A stretch of 56,631 nucleotides of DNA, from contig VGXR01000013.1 in assembly GCA_016873255.1 (NCBI GenBank), positions 1 to 56,631 on the forward strand. Reading direction: 5' to 3'. Position 1 is the first letter of the stretch, and the number at the start of each line of letters is the position of its first letter. This DNA is from Planctomycetota bacterium (lineage in GTDB: Bacteria > Planctomycetota > Phycisphaerae > Phycisphaerales > SM1A02). The translations under genes were made by a program, and so were the position numbers. The notes under the pieces were generated by a model. It searched no databases. It was not told where the DNA came from and saw only the letters and a program-made list of their open reading frames with translations. This document shows, in pieces, positions 24,034 through 31,574 of the stretch.

Positions 24034-25682
24034 GCCGTCACCTCCGCGGCACGCACGCGCCGAAGCGCCCCGGCACGGTCGATTGCCCAGTCGAGGTGCA
24101 CCGCCTGCGCGGGATCGGTCGCCGGCGCATCGGTGCGCTGGTGCGTTCCGCGGCTCTCGGCCCGCTCGAGCGCGGCGCGTGCCATCAGGCAGCCGACGGT
24201 GAGCAGGTTCTGCACCTCCCACCCCTCGGGCGCCTCGAACACCTCGTCCATGCCGTAGCGGCCCCAGAACTCGAACATGCCGAGCACGTCCGGCAGCTTC
24301 CCGCCATGGCGCTCGATGCCCACGTTTCGCCACATGGCGCTGCGCAGGCTGGAGCGGATGTCGGCAAGGTCAAGCTCGCCGTGCGTCGCGGTGGTGACGT
24401 CGCTGGCGAGCTGCCGCGGAAGCGCCTCGCCCGGCGCGTCACGGACGATCGACTCCGCCACGCGGCGACCGAATACCAGGCCCTCGAGCAGGCTGTTGGA
24501 TGCCAGGCGATTGGCACCGTGGACGCCGTTGGCCGCCGCCTCGCCGCAGGCCCAGAGACCCGCGAGGCTGGTGCGGCCGTCGAGGTCGGTGCGCACGCCG
24601 CCGATCATGTAGTGCGCTGCCGGCGTCACGGGGATGCGGTCGCGGGCAGGATCGATGTCGAACCCCGCAAGCATCCGGTGCAGCCCAGGGAACCGCTCGG
24701 CGAAACGCCCCGCCGGGAAGTGCCGGCAGTCGAGGAACACGTGGCCATCGCCGGTGCCCGCGAGGTGGCGGACGATGCACTTGCTGACGATGTCGCGCGG
24801 CGCGAGCTCCGCCATCGCGTGCACGCCCTGCATGAACCGCGTGCCCGCGCGGTCGACGAGGTGCGCACCCTCGCCGCGCACGGCCTCGCTGATGAGCATG
24901 CGCCCGGCACCCGCGACGTAGAGCGCGGTGGGGTGGAACTGGAAGAACTCGAGGTCGCTCAGCTCCGCGCCCGCGCGCCACGCCATGGCGATGCCGTCGC
25001 CCGTCGTGACCTTCGGGTTGGTCGTCTCGCGGAACACCTGCCCCGCACCGCCGGAGGCGAGCACGGTGGCGCGCGCCCACACGATCTGCAGGCCGTACCG
25101 CGGGTGCCAGGTGAGCGCGCCCGTGACGCGCCCCGAGCCGTCCGACGCACGCAGCAGGTCCACCGCGAAGCAGCGGTCGAACACGCGGATGCCGCGCATG
25201 GCGCGCGTCCGCTCGATCAGGCAGCGCGCCAGCTCGTGCCCCGTGGCGTCGCCGTCGGAATGCACGATGCGCGCGTGCCGGTGCCCGCCCTCGAGCCCGA
25301 GCGCGGGCCGGCCGTCCGAGCCGCGGTCGAGCTGCATGCCCCATTCGAGGAGCTGCGCGATCTCCCGAGGACCCTCGGCGACGAGCGTCCGCACCGCGCC
25401 GGCATCGCAGAGGCCCGCACCGGCCTCGAGCGTGTCCGCGACGTGGCTTTCGACGGTGTCGTCGGCCGCGAGCACGGCCGCGATGCCGCCCTGCGCCCAG
25501 CTGGTGTTGGAGAGGTCGACCGCTTCCTTGGCCAGCACGATCACGTCGCCGTGCCGAGCCGCCTCGATCGCGGTCCGCAGCCCGGCGACCCCGGTGCCGA
25601 CCACCAGGACGTCCGTGAAGACCTGCGGCAGCAGCGCGCTGCGGAACGGGATCAGGAATCGGCGGTCGCGGTAGATGCGCAT
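24030..25682 (-). CDS. nadB: L-aspartate oxidase
   Basis: NadB oxidises L-aspartate to iminoaspartate with FAD, the first step of NAD synthesis from aspartate. The 550-residue protein has the FAD-binding GTGVAG (residues 29-34). It continues with NTSWAQGGIAAVLA, HSDGDATGHELARCL, FFQFHPTALY, EAVRGEGAHLVD, the active-site stretch GIPVTPAAHYMIGGV-like (here RIPVTPAAHYMIGGV), and NRLASNSLLEGLVFG. These are diagnostic against succinate dehydrogenase. The ATG at 25682 lies 1 nt after the upstream stop and is preceded by AAGGAG at good spacing. nadA and nadC are not in the window. Confidence 0.95.
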   Translation of the reverse strand: MRIYRDRRFLIPFRSALLPQVFTDVLVVGTGVAGLRTAIEAARHGDVIVLAKEAVDLSNTSWAQGGIAAVLAADDTVESHVADTLEAGAGLCDAGAVRTLVAEGPREIAQLLEWGMQLDRGSDGRPALGLEGGHRHARIVHSDGDATGHELARCLIERTRAMRGIRVFDRCFAVDLLRASDGSGRVTGALTWHPRYGLQIVWARATVLASGGAGQVFRETTNPKVTTGDGIAMAWRAGAELSDLEFFQFHPTALYVAGAGRMLISEAVRGEGAHLVDRAGTRFMQGVHAMAELAPRDIVSKCIVRHLAGTGDGHVFLDCRHFPAGRFAERFPGLHRMLAGFDIDPARDRIPVTPAAHYMIGGVRTDLDGRTSLAGLWACGEAAANGVHGANRLASNSLLEGLVFGRRVAESIVRDAPGEALPRQLASDVTTATHGELDLADIRSSLRSAMWRNVGIERHGGKLPDVLGMFEFWGRYGMDEVFEAPEGWEVQNLLTVGCLMARAALERAESRGTHQRTDAPATDPAQAVHLDWAIDRAGALRRVRAAEVTA

Positions 25683-25683
25683 C

Positions 25684-26922
25684 TCAATGCTCCTTCGCCG
25701 CCGACCCCGCCGCCAGCGGCACCTTCCGCTTCGCGGCCTCGAGGTCGAACTCGGCAACCCACACCTGGCTCGACGGCTTGCCGCCGCCGGCATCGTCGCT
25801 GCCGCGCTGGGCGGTCCAGAGCATCCACCTGCCGTCGGCACTGAAGACGGGCAGCACGTCGGCACCGGGACACTCGGTGATGCGGATCGACCGCTCCGGA
25901 TGCTCGGCATCGCGCATCAGCACCTCGTAGTTGGAGTGCCCGACCTCGCTCGAGCCGTACACGAAGTGCCGGCCGTCCGGGTGGTAGTACGGGCACCAGT
26001 TCACGTGCTCGTTGGCCGTGAGCGCGCGCTCGTCGGCGATGCCGGTCACCTTGCCGGACGCGTCGCGCACGAGGTCGGCCTGGTAGATCTGCAGGAGGTT
26101 GTCCTCGCGGCGGTCGCTGCGGTAGATGATGCGCTTGCCGTCGGGCGAGAAGAACGGCCCGCCGTCGTACCCGGGTGCCTGCACGATCCGACGCCGCTCG
26201 CCCGTGGGCATGTCGAGCACCCACAGGTCGCCCTGCGTCTTCGGGTCGACCTCCGTGTAGAGGAGCGTGCGCGCATCGGGGCTGAGGCTGCACTCGGCGG
26301 CGTAGCCGTTGCCGTCGCCGACGAGCGGCCGCAGCGACCGCGCCGTGCCGTCGGCCGTGCGCAGGTCGCACTGCACGACGCGCATCTCGGGCGGGAACTG
26401 CCAGCGGTATCGACCCGTGCCGCGCTGGTAGCCGGGGGTCTCGCGGTTGGACGGCGGCACCACCGTGCTGCCGAAGATCACGAGGTTCGGGTCCGTGGGG
26501 TGGAACCAGCCGCATGTGTTGGCGCTGCCCTCGGGACTGATGCGGCGGATGCCGTCGATGCCGGTGATGCGGCCGCCTGCATCGCGCACGACGTCGGCGA
26601 CGTACATGCAATAGAACTCGCTCGGCGCACCGCCGTCCTTCGGCCGCTCCACGGCCTGGAACACGATGCGGCGGTCGTCTGGGCTGAAGTAGTTCTCGCC
26701 TGCCTTGGCGAAGCGGTCGGCGAACGTCAGCTGCACGTGGTTGCGCAGCACCGGGGCCTCGGCGGCGCTGCAGTCGCCGGCGCGCGCGGCGAGCGCCGCG
26801 GCGGGCTCCGCGCGGGCGGCACCCGGTTGCGCCACGGCGCCGGCACCGCCCGCGCCACCGCCGGACGCGCAGGCGGCGAGGAACGCGATCAGACCCAACG
26901 AGGCAATGGCGGCGCTGCGCAT
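25684..26922 (-). CDS. TolB/WD40-like beta-propeller lipoprotein
   Basis: The 412-residue product starts with a lipoprotein signal (AAIASLGLIAFLAACAS, lipobox LAAC). It continues with PD40/TolB-like propeller blades: NYFSPDDRRIVFQ, CSLSPDARTLLYTEV, PFFSPDGKRIIYRSD, PYYHPDGRHFVYGS and VFSADGRWMLWTA. Such blades usually mediate protein contacts in the periplasm. The ATG at 26922 was chosen because a minus-strand TAGAAT ends 7 nt upstream and the signal peptide starts there. It leads the operon with nadB and a second lipoprotein, but a shared function is not apparent. Confidence 0.85.
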   Translation of the reverse strand: MRSAAIASLGLIAFLAACASGGGAGGAGAVAQPGAARAEPAAALAARAGDCSAAEAPVLRNHVQLTFADRFAKAGENYFSPDDRRIVFQAVERPKDGGAPSEFYCMYVADVVRDAGGRITGIDGIRRISPEGSANTCGWFHPTDPNLVIFGSTVVPPSNRETPGYQRGTGRYRWQFPPEMRVVQCDLRTADGTARSLRPLVGDGNGYAAECSLSPDARTLLYTEVDPKTQGDLWVLDMPTGERRRIVQAPGYDGGPFFSPDGKRIIYRSDRREDNLLQIYQADLVRDASGKVTGIADERALTANEHVNWCPYYHPDGRHFVYGSSEVGHSNYEVLMRDAEHPERSIRITECPGADVLPVFSADGRWMLWTAQRGSDDAGGGKPSSQVWVAEFDLEAAKRKVPLAAGSAAKEH

Positions 26923-26929
26923 CTCGGGG

Positions 26930-26939
26930 ATTCTAGGAT
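26930..26939. promoter_or_regulatory. Shared divergent -10 boxes
   Basis: The ten bases ATTCTAGGAT contain TAGAAT on the minus strand (26935-26930, 7 nt before the propeller gene) and TAGGAT on the plus strand (26934-26939, 11 nt before the pseudouridine synthase gene). The two boxes overlap on the same TA step. Confidence 0.55.
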
Positions 26940-26950
26940 GCCCACCCCGC

Positions 26951-27589
26951 ATGACCGGCGACGGCTACGAACTCCTGCACCGGGACCGGCACCTGCTGGT
27001 GGTGACCAAGTCCTGCGGGCTGCTCACGGTGCCCGGCATCGGGCCGGAGAAGGCCGACTGCCTGATCGCCCGCCTCGCCGCGCGCTTCCCCGGCGCCCGC
27101 GTGGTGCACCGGCTCGACCGCGACACGAGCGGCGTGCTGGTGGCGGCCCTCGACGCCGACACGCACCGAGCGCTGAGCATGCAGTTCGAGCGGCGCGAGA
27201 CGGGGAAGACCTACGTGGCGCTGGCGGCCGGGCACCCTCCCAAGGACGCCGGCGAGATCGACCTGCCCATCCGCAAGGACCTGGTGAACACGCCGCTGCA
27301 GGTGGTGGACTTCGTGCACGGCCGCCCCAGCGTGACCCGCTGGAACGTGCGCGCCAAGCTGGACGACCCCGCCCGCACGCGCTTCGAGCTGCTGCCCGTC
27401 ACCGGCCGCAGCCACCAGCTGCGCGTGCACCTGCTGGCGATCGGCCACCCGATTCTCGGCGACGACCTCTACGCCCCGCCCGAGGTCCGCGCAATGGCGC
27501 CGCGCCTCTGCCTGCACGCGGAGCGGCTCGAGTTCACGCATCCCGCATCGGGGGAACGCGTGGCGTTCCACGCGCCGGCCGGGTTCTGA
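26951..27589 (+). CDS. RluA-family RNA pseudouridine synthase
   Basis: This enzyme isomerises uridine to pseudouridine in rRNA or tRNA. The compact 212-residue protein has the catalytic motif HRLDRDTSG with Asp56, followed by MQFERRETGKTYVALAAG. A later KLDDPARTRFELLPVTGRSHQLRVHL segment and ILGDDLY are both typical of the RluA/RluC/RluD group. No S4 RNA-binding domain precedes the catalytic part, so it is closest in layout to RluA. The exact target cannot be deduced. It ends 46 nt from the convergent cyclase gene. Confidence 0.9.
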   Translation: MTGDGYELLHRDRHLLVVTKSCGLLTVPGIGPEKADCLIARLAARFPGARVVHRLDRDTSGVLVAALDADTHRALSMQFERRETGKTYVALAAGHPPKDAGEIDLPIRKDLVNTPLQVVDFVHGRPSVTRWNVRAKLDDPARTRFELLPVTGRSHQLRVHLLAIGHPILGDDLYAPPEVRAMAPRLCLHAERLEFTHPASGERVAFHAPAGF

Positions 27590-27635
27590 CCGCACGCGCG
27601 CGGCGCCTGCGCCCCGCACCCCCTTGCGTCAAGCG

Positions 27636-29708
27636 TCAGCGCGCCAGCTCCGGCTCGCGTCCCGCGCGCCCGCGCACGTGGCCCGCGGACGCCTCCTGCA
27701 CGGTGATGCCATGCGCCGCAAGCACGCGGCCGATCGCCATGAGCGGGAAGTACAGGCGGTACATGTGGTAGCGCAGGTAGAAGACCTTCGGGAAGCCCGT
27801 GCCCGTGAACTCGGTCTCGACCCAGCTGCCCGGCGGGTCGCCGTCCGGGTTGAGCCTGCGATCCACCGAGTCCGCCACGGAGAGCTGCGTCCCGGCAAGC
27901 CAGCGAAGTGCGCGCCAGAGGTCCGGGTCGTTCGGGCCGTAGACCTCCTGCAGCACCATCGCCGCCCATGCGGTCTGGCTGGCGGTGCTGGGCCCGGTGC
28001 CCATCAGCGCGCGGTCCTCGTAGCTGTTGGCACTCTCGCCGAAGCTGCCGTCGGGCTTCTGCACGCTCTTGATCCACGCGCCGGCGCGCTGGATCCAGGG
28101 CTCCGTGCGCGGCACGCCGCAGCGGATCGGTCCGATCACCGCCTGCCACGTGCCGTAGATGTAGTTGACGCCCCAGCGGCCGTAGAAGCAGCCCTCGGGC
28201 TCCTGGTGCGACTTGACGTACTCGACGGCCCTCGCGATCGCGGGATTGTCGATGCCGTGGCCGAGCCAGCTCATGCACTCGAGCGTGCGGCCGGTGATGT
28301 CGTGGCACGAGGGATCCTGCATCGCGTTGTGGTCGGCGAACGGGACGTACTCGTACACTTGGTGGCTGCTGCTGCGGTCGAACGCGGCCCATCCGCCGTC
28401 GTCGCACTGCATGGCGAAGACCCACTCGATGGCGCGCCGCGCGGCGGCCTCGTTCTCCGTGCCGCCCGCGCGCTTGAGCGCCATGGCCACCATCACGGTG
28501 TCGTCGACGTCGGGGTACCACGCGTTGCGGTACTCGAAGAACCAGCCCGCGGGACGCGTGCCGGGGCGGACGTTCGCGGCCCAGTCGCCGGTCCAGCGGA
28601 CCTCCCTCGACCGCAGCCACTCGCTCGCGCGCGCGAGCGCGGGCTCGCTGGCCGAGGTCAGGCCGCAGTCCGTGAGCGCGTAGCTGGCGATGCCCGTGTC
28701 CCAGACCGGGCTGAAGCACGGCTGGATGTGGATGGTGCTGCCGAGCACGGGGTCGCGCTCCTCGATGAAGAAGGCGTCGAGGTCGCGCTCCGCGCGCTGC
28801 ACCAGCGGGTCGTCGCGCCGCACGCCGAGGGCGTGGAACACCACCTGGATGTAGACCATCGGCGGGAAGATCGCACCGAGCCCCTCGGTGGGTGCGGGGG
28901 CGTCCTGCGAGGCGCGCGCGAGGATCCAGTCGTAGGCCCTGCGGATCGCGGGCCTGCGGGGCCCGGTGCCCACCAGCCGTCCGACGGCCTTGAGCGTGGC
29001 ATCCACGGCCTTGAAGAAGACGCGCCAGAACGCGGGAGTGCTGCGACGCATCTTCAGACGGTGGCGGTCGCGCTCGCTGACGAAGAGCTCGTCGATCCCC
29101 TGCCCCGCGCCCAGCCTGCGCGTGGGCTGCAGCGTGGCCACGATGGCGAGCGGCAGGATCATCGTCCTGCTCCACGCGCTCATGCGGTCCATGTGGAAGT
29201 AGAACCACCTCGGCAGCCACACCACCTCCGGGGGGATGGCAGGCACGGCGTTCCAGCTGATCTGGCCGAGCGCCGCGAGGTAGAAGTTGGTGAAGCTGTT
29301 GCAGCCCTCGGCGCCGCCCATGCCGCGGATGACCGCACGCGCCTTCTGCATGTGCGGCGCGTCCGGCGAGTCGCCGTGGAGCTTGAGGCAGAAGTAGGCC
29401 TTGACCGTGGCGCTCAGGTCGACGGCGCTCCCGGGGTACTGGCCCCAGCCGCCGTCGGGGCGCTGCTGCGAGCGCAGGTACGTGACGATCTTCGCAAGCG
29501 TGGCCGGCCCGTCGCGCCCGTCGGCCATCGGCGCGCGCTCCTGCCCGAGGACCCACTTCATGAGCAGGTACTCGCTCTGCAGGATCGAGTCGCCCTCGAG
29601 TTCCGCGCACCAGTGGCCGTCGGCGCGCTGCAGCGACTTCAGCGCGGTGAGCGCGCCGGCTGCGGTGCGGGCGAGTGTCTCGAGCGTCTGGCGGTCGGGC
29701 GCGGACAT
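27636..29708 (-). CDS. shc: Squalene-hopene cyclase
   Basis: This membrane-bound cyclase converts squalene to hopene, the base of hopanoid lipids. The 690-residue protein contains the catalytic DVDD (about residues 400-403, in WYPDVDDTVMVAMAL) and several QW-type repeats, for example QRPDGGWGQYPGS, QCDDGGWAAFD, QEPEGCFYGRWGVNYIYGTW and QKPDGSFGES. Length and motif order agree with bacterial cyclases. A TACACT box lies 9 nt before the start. No other hopanoid gene adjoins; the upstream neighbour is a glycosyltransferase on the same strand, 52 nt away. Confidence 0.96.
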   Translation of the reverse strand: MSAPDRQTLETLARTAAGALTALKSLQRADGHWCAELEGDSILQSEYLLMKWVLGQERAPMADGRDGPATLAKIVTYLRSQQRPDGGWGQYPGSAVDLSATVKAYFCLKLHGDSPDAPHMQKARAVIRGMGGAEGCNSFTNFYLAALGQISWNAVPAIPPEVVWLPRWFYFHMDRMSAWSRTMILPLAIVATLQPTRRLGAGQGIDELFVSERDRHRLKMRRSTPAFWRVFFKAVDATLKAVGRLVGTGPRRPAIRRAYDWILARASQDAPAPTEGLGAIFPPMVYIQVVFHALGVRRDDPLVQRAERDLDAFFIEERDPVLGSTIHIQPCFSPVWDTGIASYALTDCGLTSASEPALARASEWLRSREVRWTGDWAANVRPGTRPAGWFFEYRNAWYPDVDDTVMVAMALKRAGGTENEAAARRAIEWVFAMQCDDGGWAAFDRSSSHQVYEYVPFADHNAMQDPSCHDITGRTLECMSWLGHGIDNPAIARAVEYVKSHQEPEGCFYGRWGVNYIYGTWQAVIGPIRCGVPRTEPWIQRAGAWIKSVQKPDGSFGESANSYEDRALMGTGPSTASQTAWAAMVLQEVYGPNDPDLWRALRWLAGTQLSVADSVDRRLNPDGDPPGSWVETEFTGTGFPKVFYLRYHMYRLYFPLMAIGRVLAAHGITVQEASAGHVRGRAGREPELAR

Positions 29709-29717
29709 GGACCGCGC

Positions 29718-29723
29718 AGTGTA
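29718..29723 (-). promoter_or_regulatory. -10 box (TACACT) of shc
   Basis: TACACT on the minus strand ends 9 nt before the shc ATG at 29708, within the 52-nt gap to the upstream gene. It gives shc its own near-leaderless promoter. Confidence 0.5.
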
Positions 29724-29760
29724 GCCGGAAGCGCGCGATTCTCAGCGGGATTCGTGCGCT

Positions 29761-30927
29761 TCAGGCGCCGGCGGCGATCGCCGCGCCAAGTTGCGCGTCA
29801 AGCTCCGCGGGGTCGATCGCAAGGTCGCGGTGCGGATCCCCGCCCGAGCCCCCGGCCTCGCGGCCCTCGATGACGCGGTAGCGCAGGCCCGCCTCGTTCG
29901 CCATCACCAGGTAGCACGCCACCGCGTACCACGAGGGCACGACCTCCACGAGCGCGGATCCGGCGGGCATGAAGATGGCGTTGGTGAGCCCCGCGCCGTG
30001 CGCACCGACAAGCAGCGAGGCGCCCGCGAACATGCGCACCTGCTCGTCGAACGACAGGCCCTCGGTGGCGACCACCTCGACGCCGTGCTTGCGCAGCACG
30101 GGCTCGACGGCATCCATGTTGGCCACGCGTCGCGTCGCCTTGCGCGCGAGGAACAGACGGCGGCGTGCGTCGGGCCGGTCGCGCAGCTCGCGCGGGATGC
30201 ACCGCTCGCGGAGGAATGCGACGGAGCGCGCGGTGGCCCCGCCGAGCGGCGCGGGCGGGCTGCTGACCACGAGGCGCTCGCACTCCACGTGCGCGCCGCG
30301 GCCGTGCCAGTGGATGCGCGAGGGGTCAATGCCGCACAGCTCGAGGATGCGCCCCGCGGCGCCGAGCGGCGTCCGCGGCAGGATCCAGCGGTCGATGCCC
30401 TCTGCGCGGCCCGCGGCACGGATCAGCTCGATCCGCGGGATCATGTCGAACATCCAGTGGTAGTAGTTGCGGTGGCCGCTGGCACCCACGAGCGCCGAGG
30501 TGCCGGGCAGGCGCCGCGGCGGCGGCGCCCAGAGCGAGTTCACGACGGCACGATGGCGCTCGACCGGCACCCAGTGGTGCGGGCTGGCGTCGGCAAGCAC
30601 CACTCCGCCCGGGGCGATGGCCGTGCACGCGCCGCCGAGCACGCGTCCGCGGGGAATCTCCGCCACGAAATGCGGCCACGGCGGGCACGGCGCCGCCTGC
30701 GGAGCAAGCCGTGCGCCGAAGGCCGGCGGCTGCGAGGTGATCGCCTCCAGCGGTCGGTGCATGCCCTGCCCCAGCGACCAGGAATGCCAGCAGCGCTCGG
30801 CACAGAGGGCGGGTGTGGATCCGGTCGCGGAGGTGGGGAGGTGCGTCAGCGCATCCTGGATGCCGTGCGGCAGGCGCCGGCGCAGGCCAGCCCACCGCGC
30901 GAAGCACGCCGTGCGCAGCGTCCTCAC
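29761..30927 (-). CDS. GT61-family (DUF563) glycosyltransferase
   Basis: The 388-residue protein resembles capsular-polysaccharide/EGF-xylosyl-type glycosyltransferases of family GT61. Visible features are SGHRNYYHWMFDMIPRIELI, RRRLFLARK, VEVVATEGLSFDEQVRMFAGASLLVGAHGAGLTNAIFMPAGSALVEVVP; the GAHGAGLTN block is diagnostic. It probably transfers a sugar to an envelope glycan, acceptor unknown. The GTG start at 30927 overlaps the preceding stop as GTGA. It is the third gene behind the acyl-CoA mutase large subunit, an unexpected combination. Confidence 0.85.
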   Translation of the reverse strand: MRTLRTACFARWAGLRRRLPHGIQDALTHLPTSATGSTPALCAERCWHSWSLGQGMHRPLEAITSQPPAFGARLAPQAAPCPPWPHFVAEIPRGRVLGGACTAIAPGGVVLADASPHHWVPVERHRAVVNSLWAPPPRRLPGTSALVGASGHRNYYHWMFDMIPRIELIRAAGRAEGIDRWILPRTPLGAAGRILELCGIDPSRIHWHGRGAHVECERLVVSSPPAPLGGATARSVAFLRERCIPRELRDRPDARRRLFLARKATRRVANMDAVEPVLRKHGVEVVATEGLSFDEQVRMFAGASLLVGAHGAGLTNAIFMPAGSALVEVVPSWYAVACYLVMANEAGLRYRVIEGREAGGSGGDPHRDLAIDPAELDAQLGAAIAAGA

Positions 30928-31574
30928 GCGGAACCGCGCCCCGTGCCGGTCGACGCGGGGGCAGGCACCGGCCTCACGACGGCAGCGATCGCCGCGCTCG
31001 CCACGGTCCACGTGAGGAACGTGTCGGCGATGCCCATGTACACCCAGCGCGCAGGCAGCTGGAACCAGGCGAGGTCCGGTCCGTCCGCGGCCATCGCCGC
31101 GAAGAGCGCGATGACCACGCCGATGGCCCAGCGGCCCGCCCACGACGGGCAGCGCATGGTGGCCATGAGCACGCTCATGAGGAGCGAGCAGAACGCGAGG
31201 TAGCCGGCACCGATGAGGTAGCGCTGCGGCGCGAGCGGGTCCTTCCCCTGCTGGCGCACGAGGAGCACGCCCACCGGGCCGTCCTGCGTGCGCGCGCGCC
31301 ATGCATCCACGGTGGCGCGGCGGGACTCCGGCGGCGCGGCGCGCGCCGCGTCCATGTCGATCCACGGGAACGCGTAGGCCCCGTCCTTGGGCACCGCGCG
31401 CGCGATGGCGGACGACACCTCGGCCTCCGCGGGGATGGGCTGCACCGCCCAGTCGTAGAGCCGTACCGAGGACCAGCTGACGTACGCCCACGCGAACGCG
31501 GCGATCGTGCCGACCACGGTGCCGAGCGCCACGCGGCGCAGAAGATGGTCCGGGAGGAACGGGGCCAATCTCAC
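30924..31574 (-). CDS. Polytopic membrane protein of unknown function
   Basis: The 216-residue product has a first hydrophobic segment near residues 13-36 (VALGTVVGTIAAFAWAYVSW). A soluble loop of about 85 residues follows (EVSSAIARAVPKDGAYAFPWIDMD). Three more segments lie near 118-140, 145-165 and 180-205. No family is recognised. Its start (GTG at 31574, or the adjacent GTG at 31577) overlaps the mutase stop as GTGA, and its stop overlaps the GT61 start in the same way. All three should be translated from one mRNA. Confidence 0.7.
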   Translation of the reverse strand: MRLAPFLPDHLLRRVALGTVVGTIAAFAWAYVSWSSVRLYDWAVQPIPAEAEVSSAIARAVPKDGAYAFPWIDMDAARAAPPESRRATVDAWRARTQDGPVGVLLVRQQGKDPLAPQRYLIGAGYLAFCSLLMSVLMATMRCPSWAGRWAIGVVIALFAAMAADGPDLAWFQLPARWVYMGIADTFLTWTVASAAIAAVVRPVPAPASTGTGRGSA

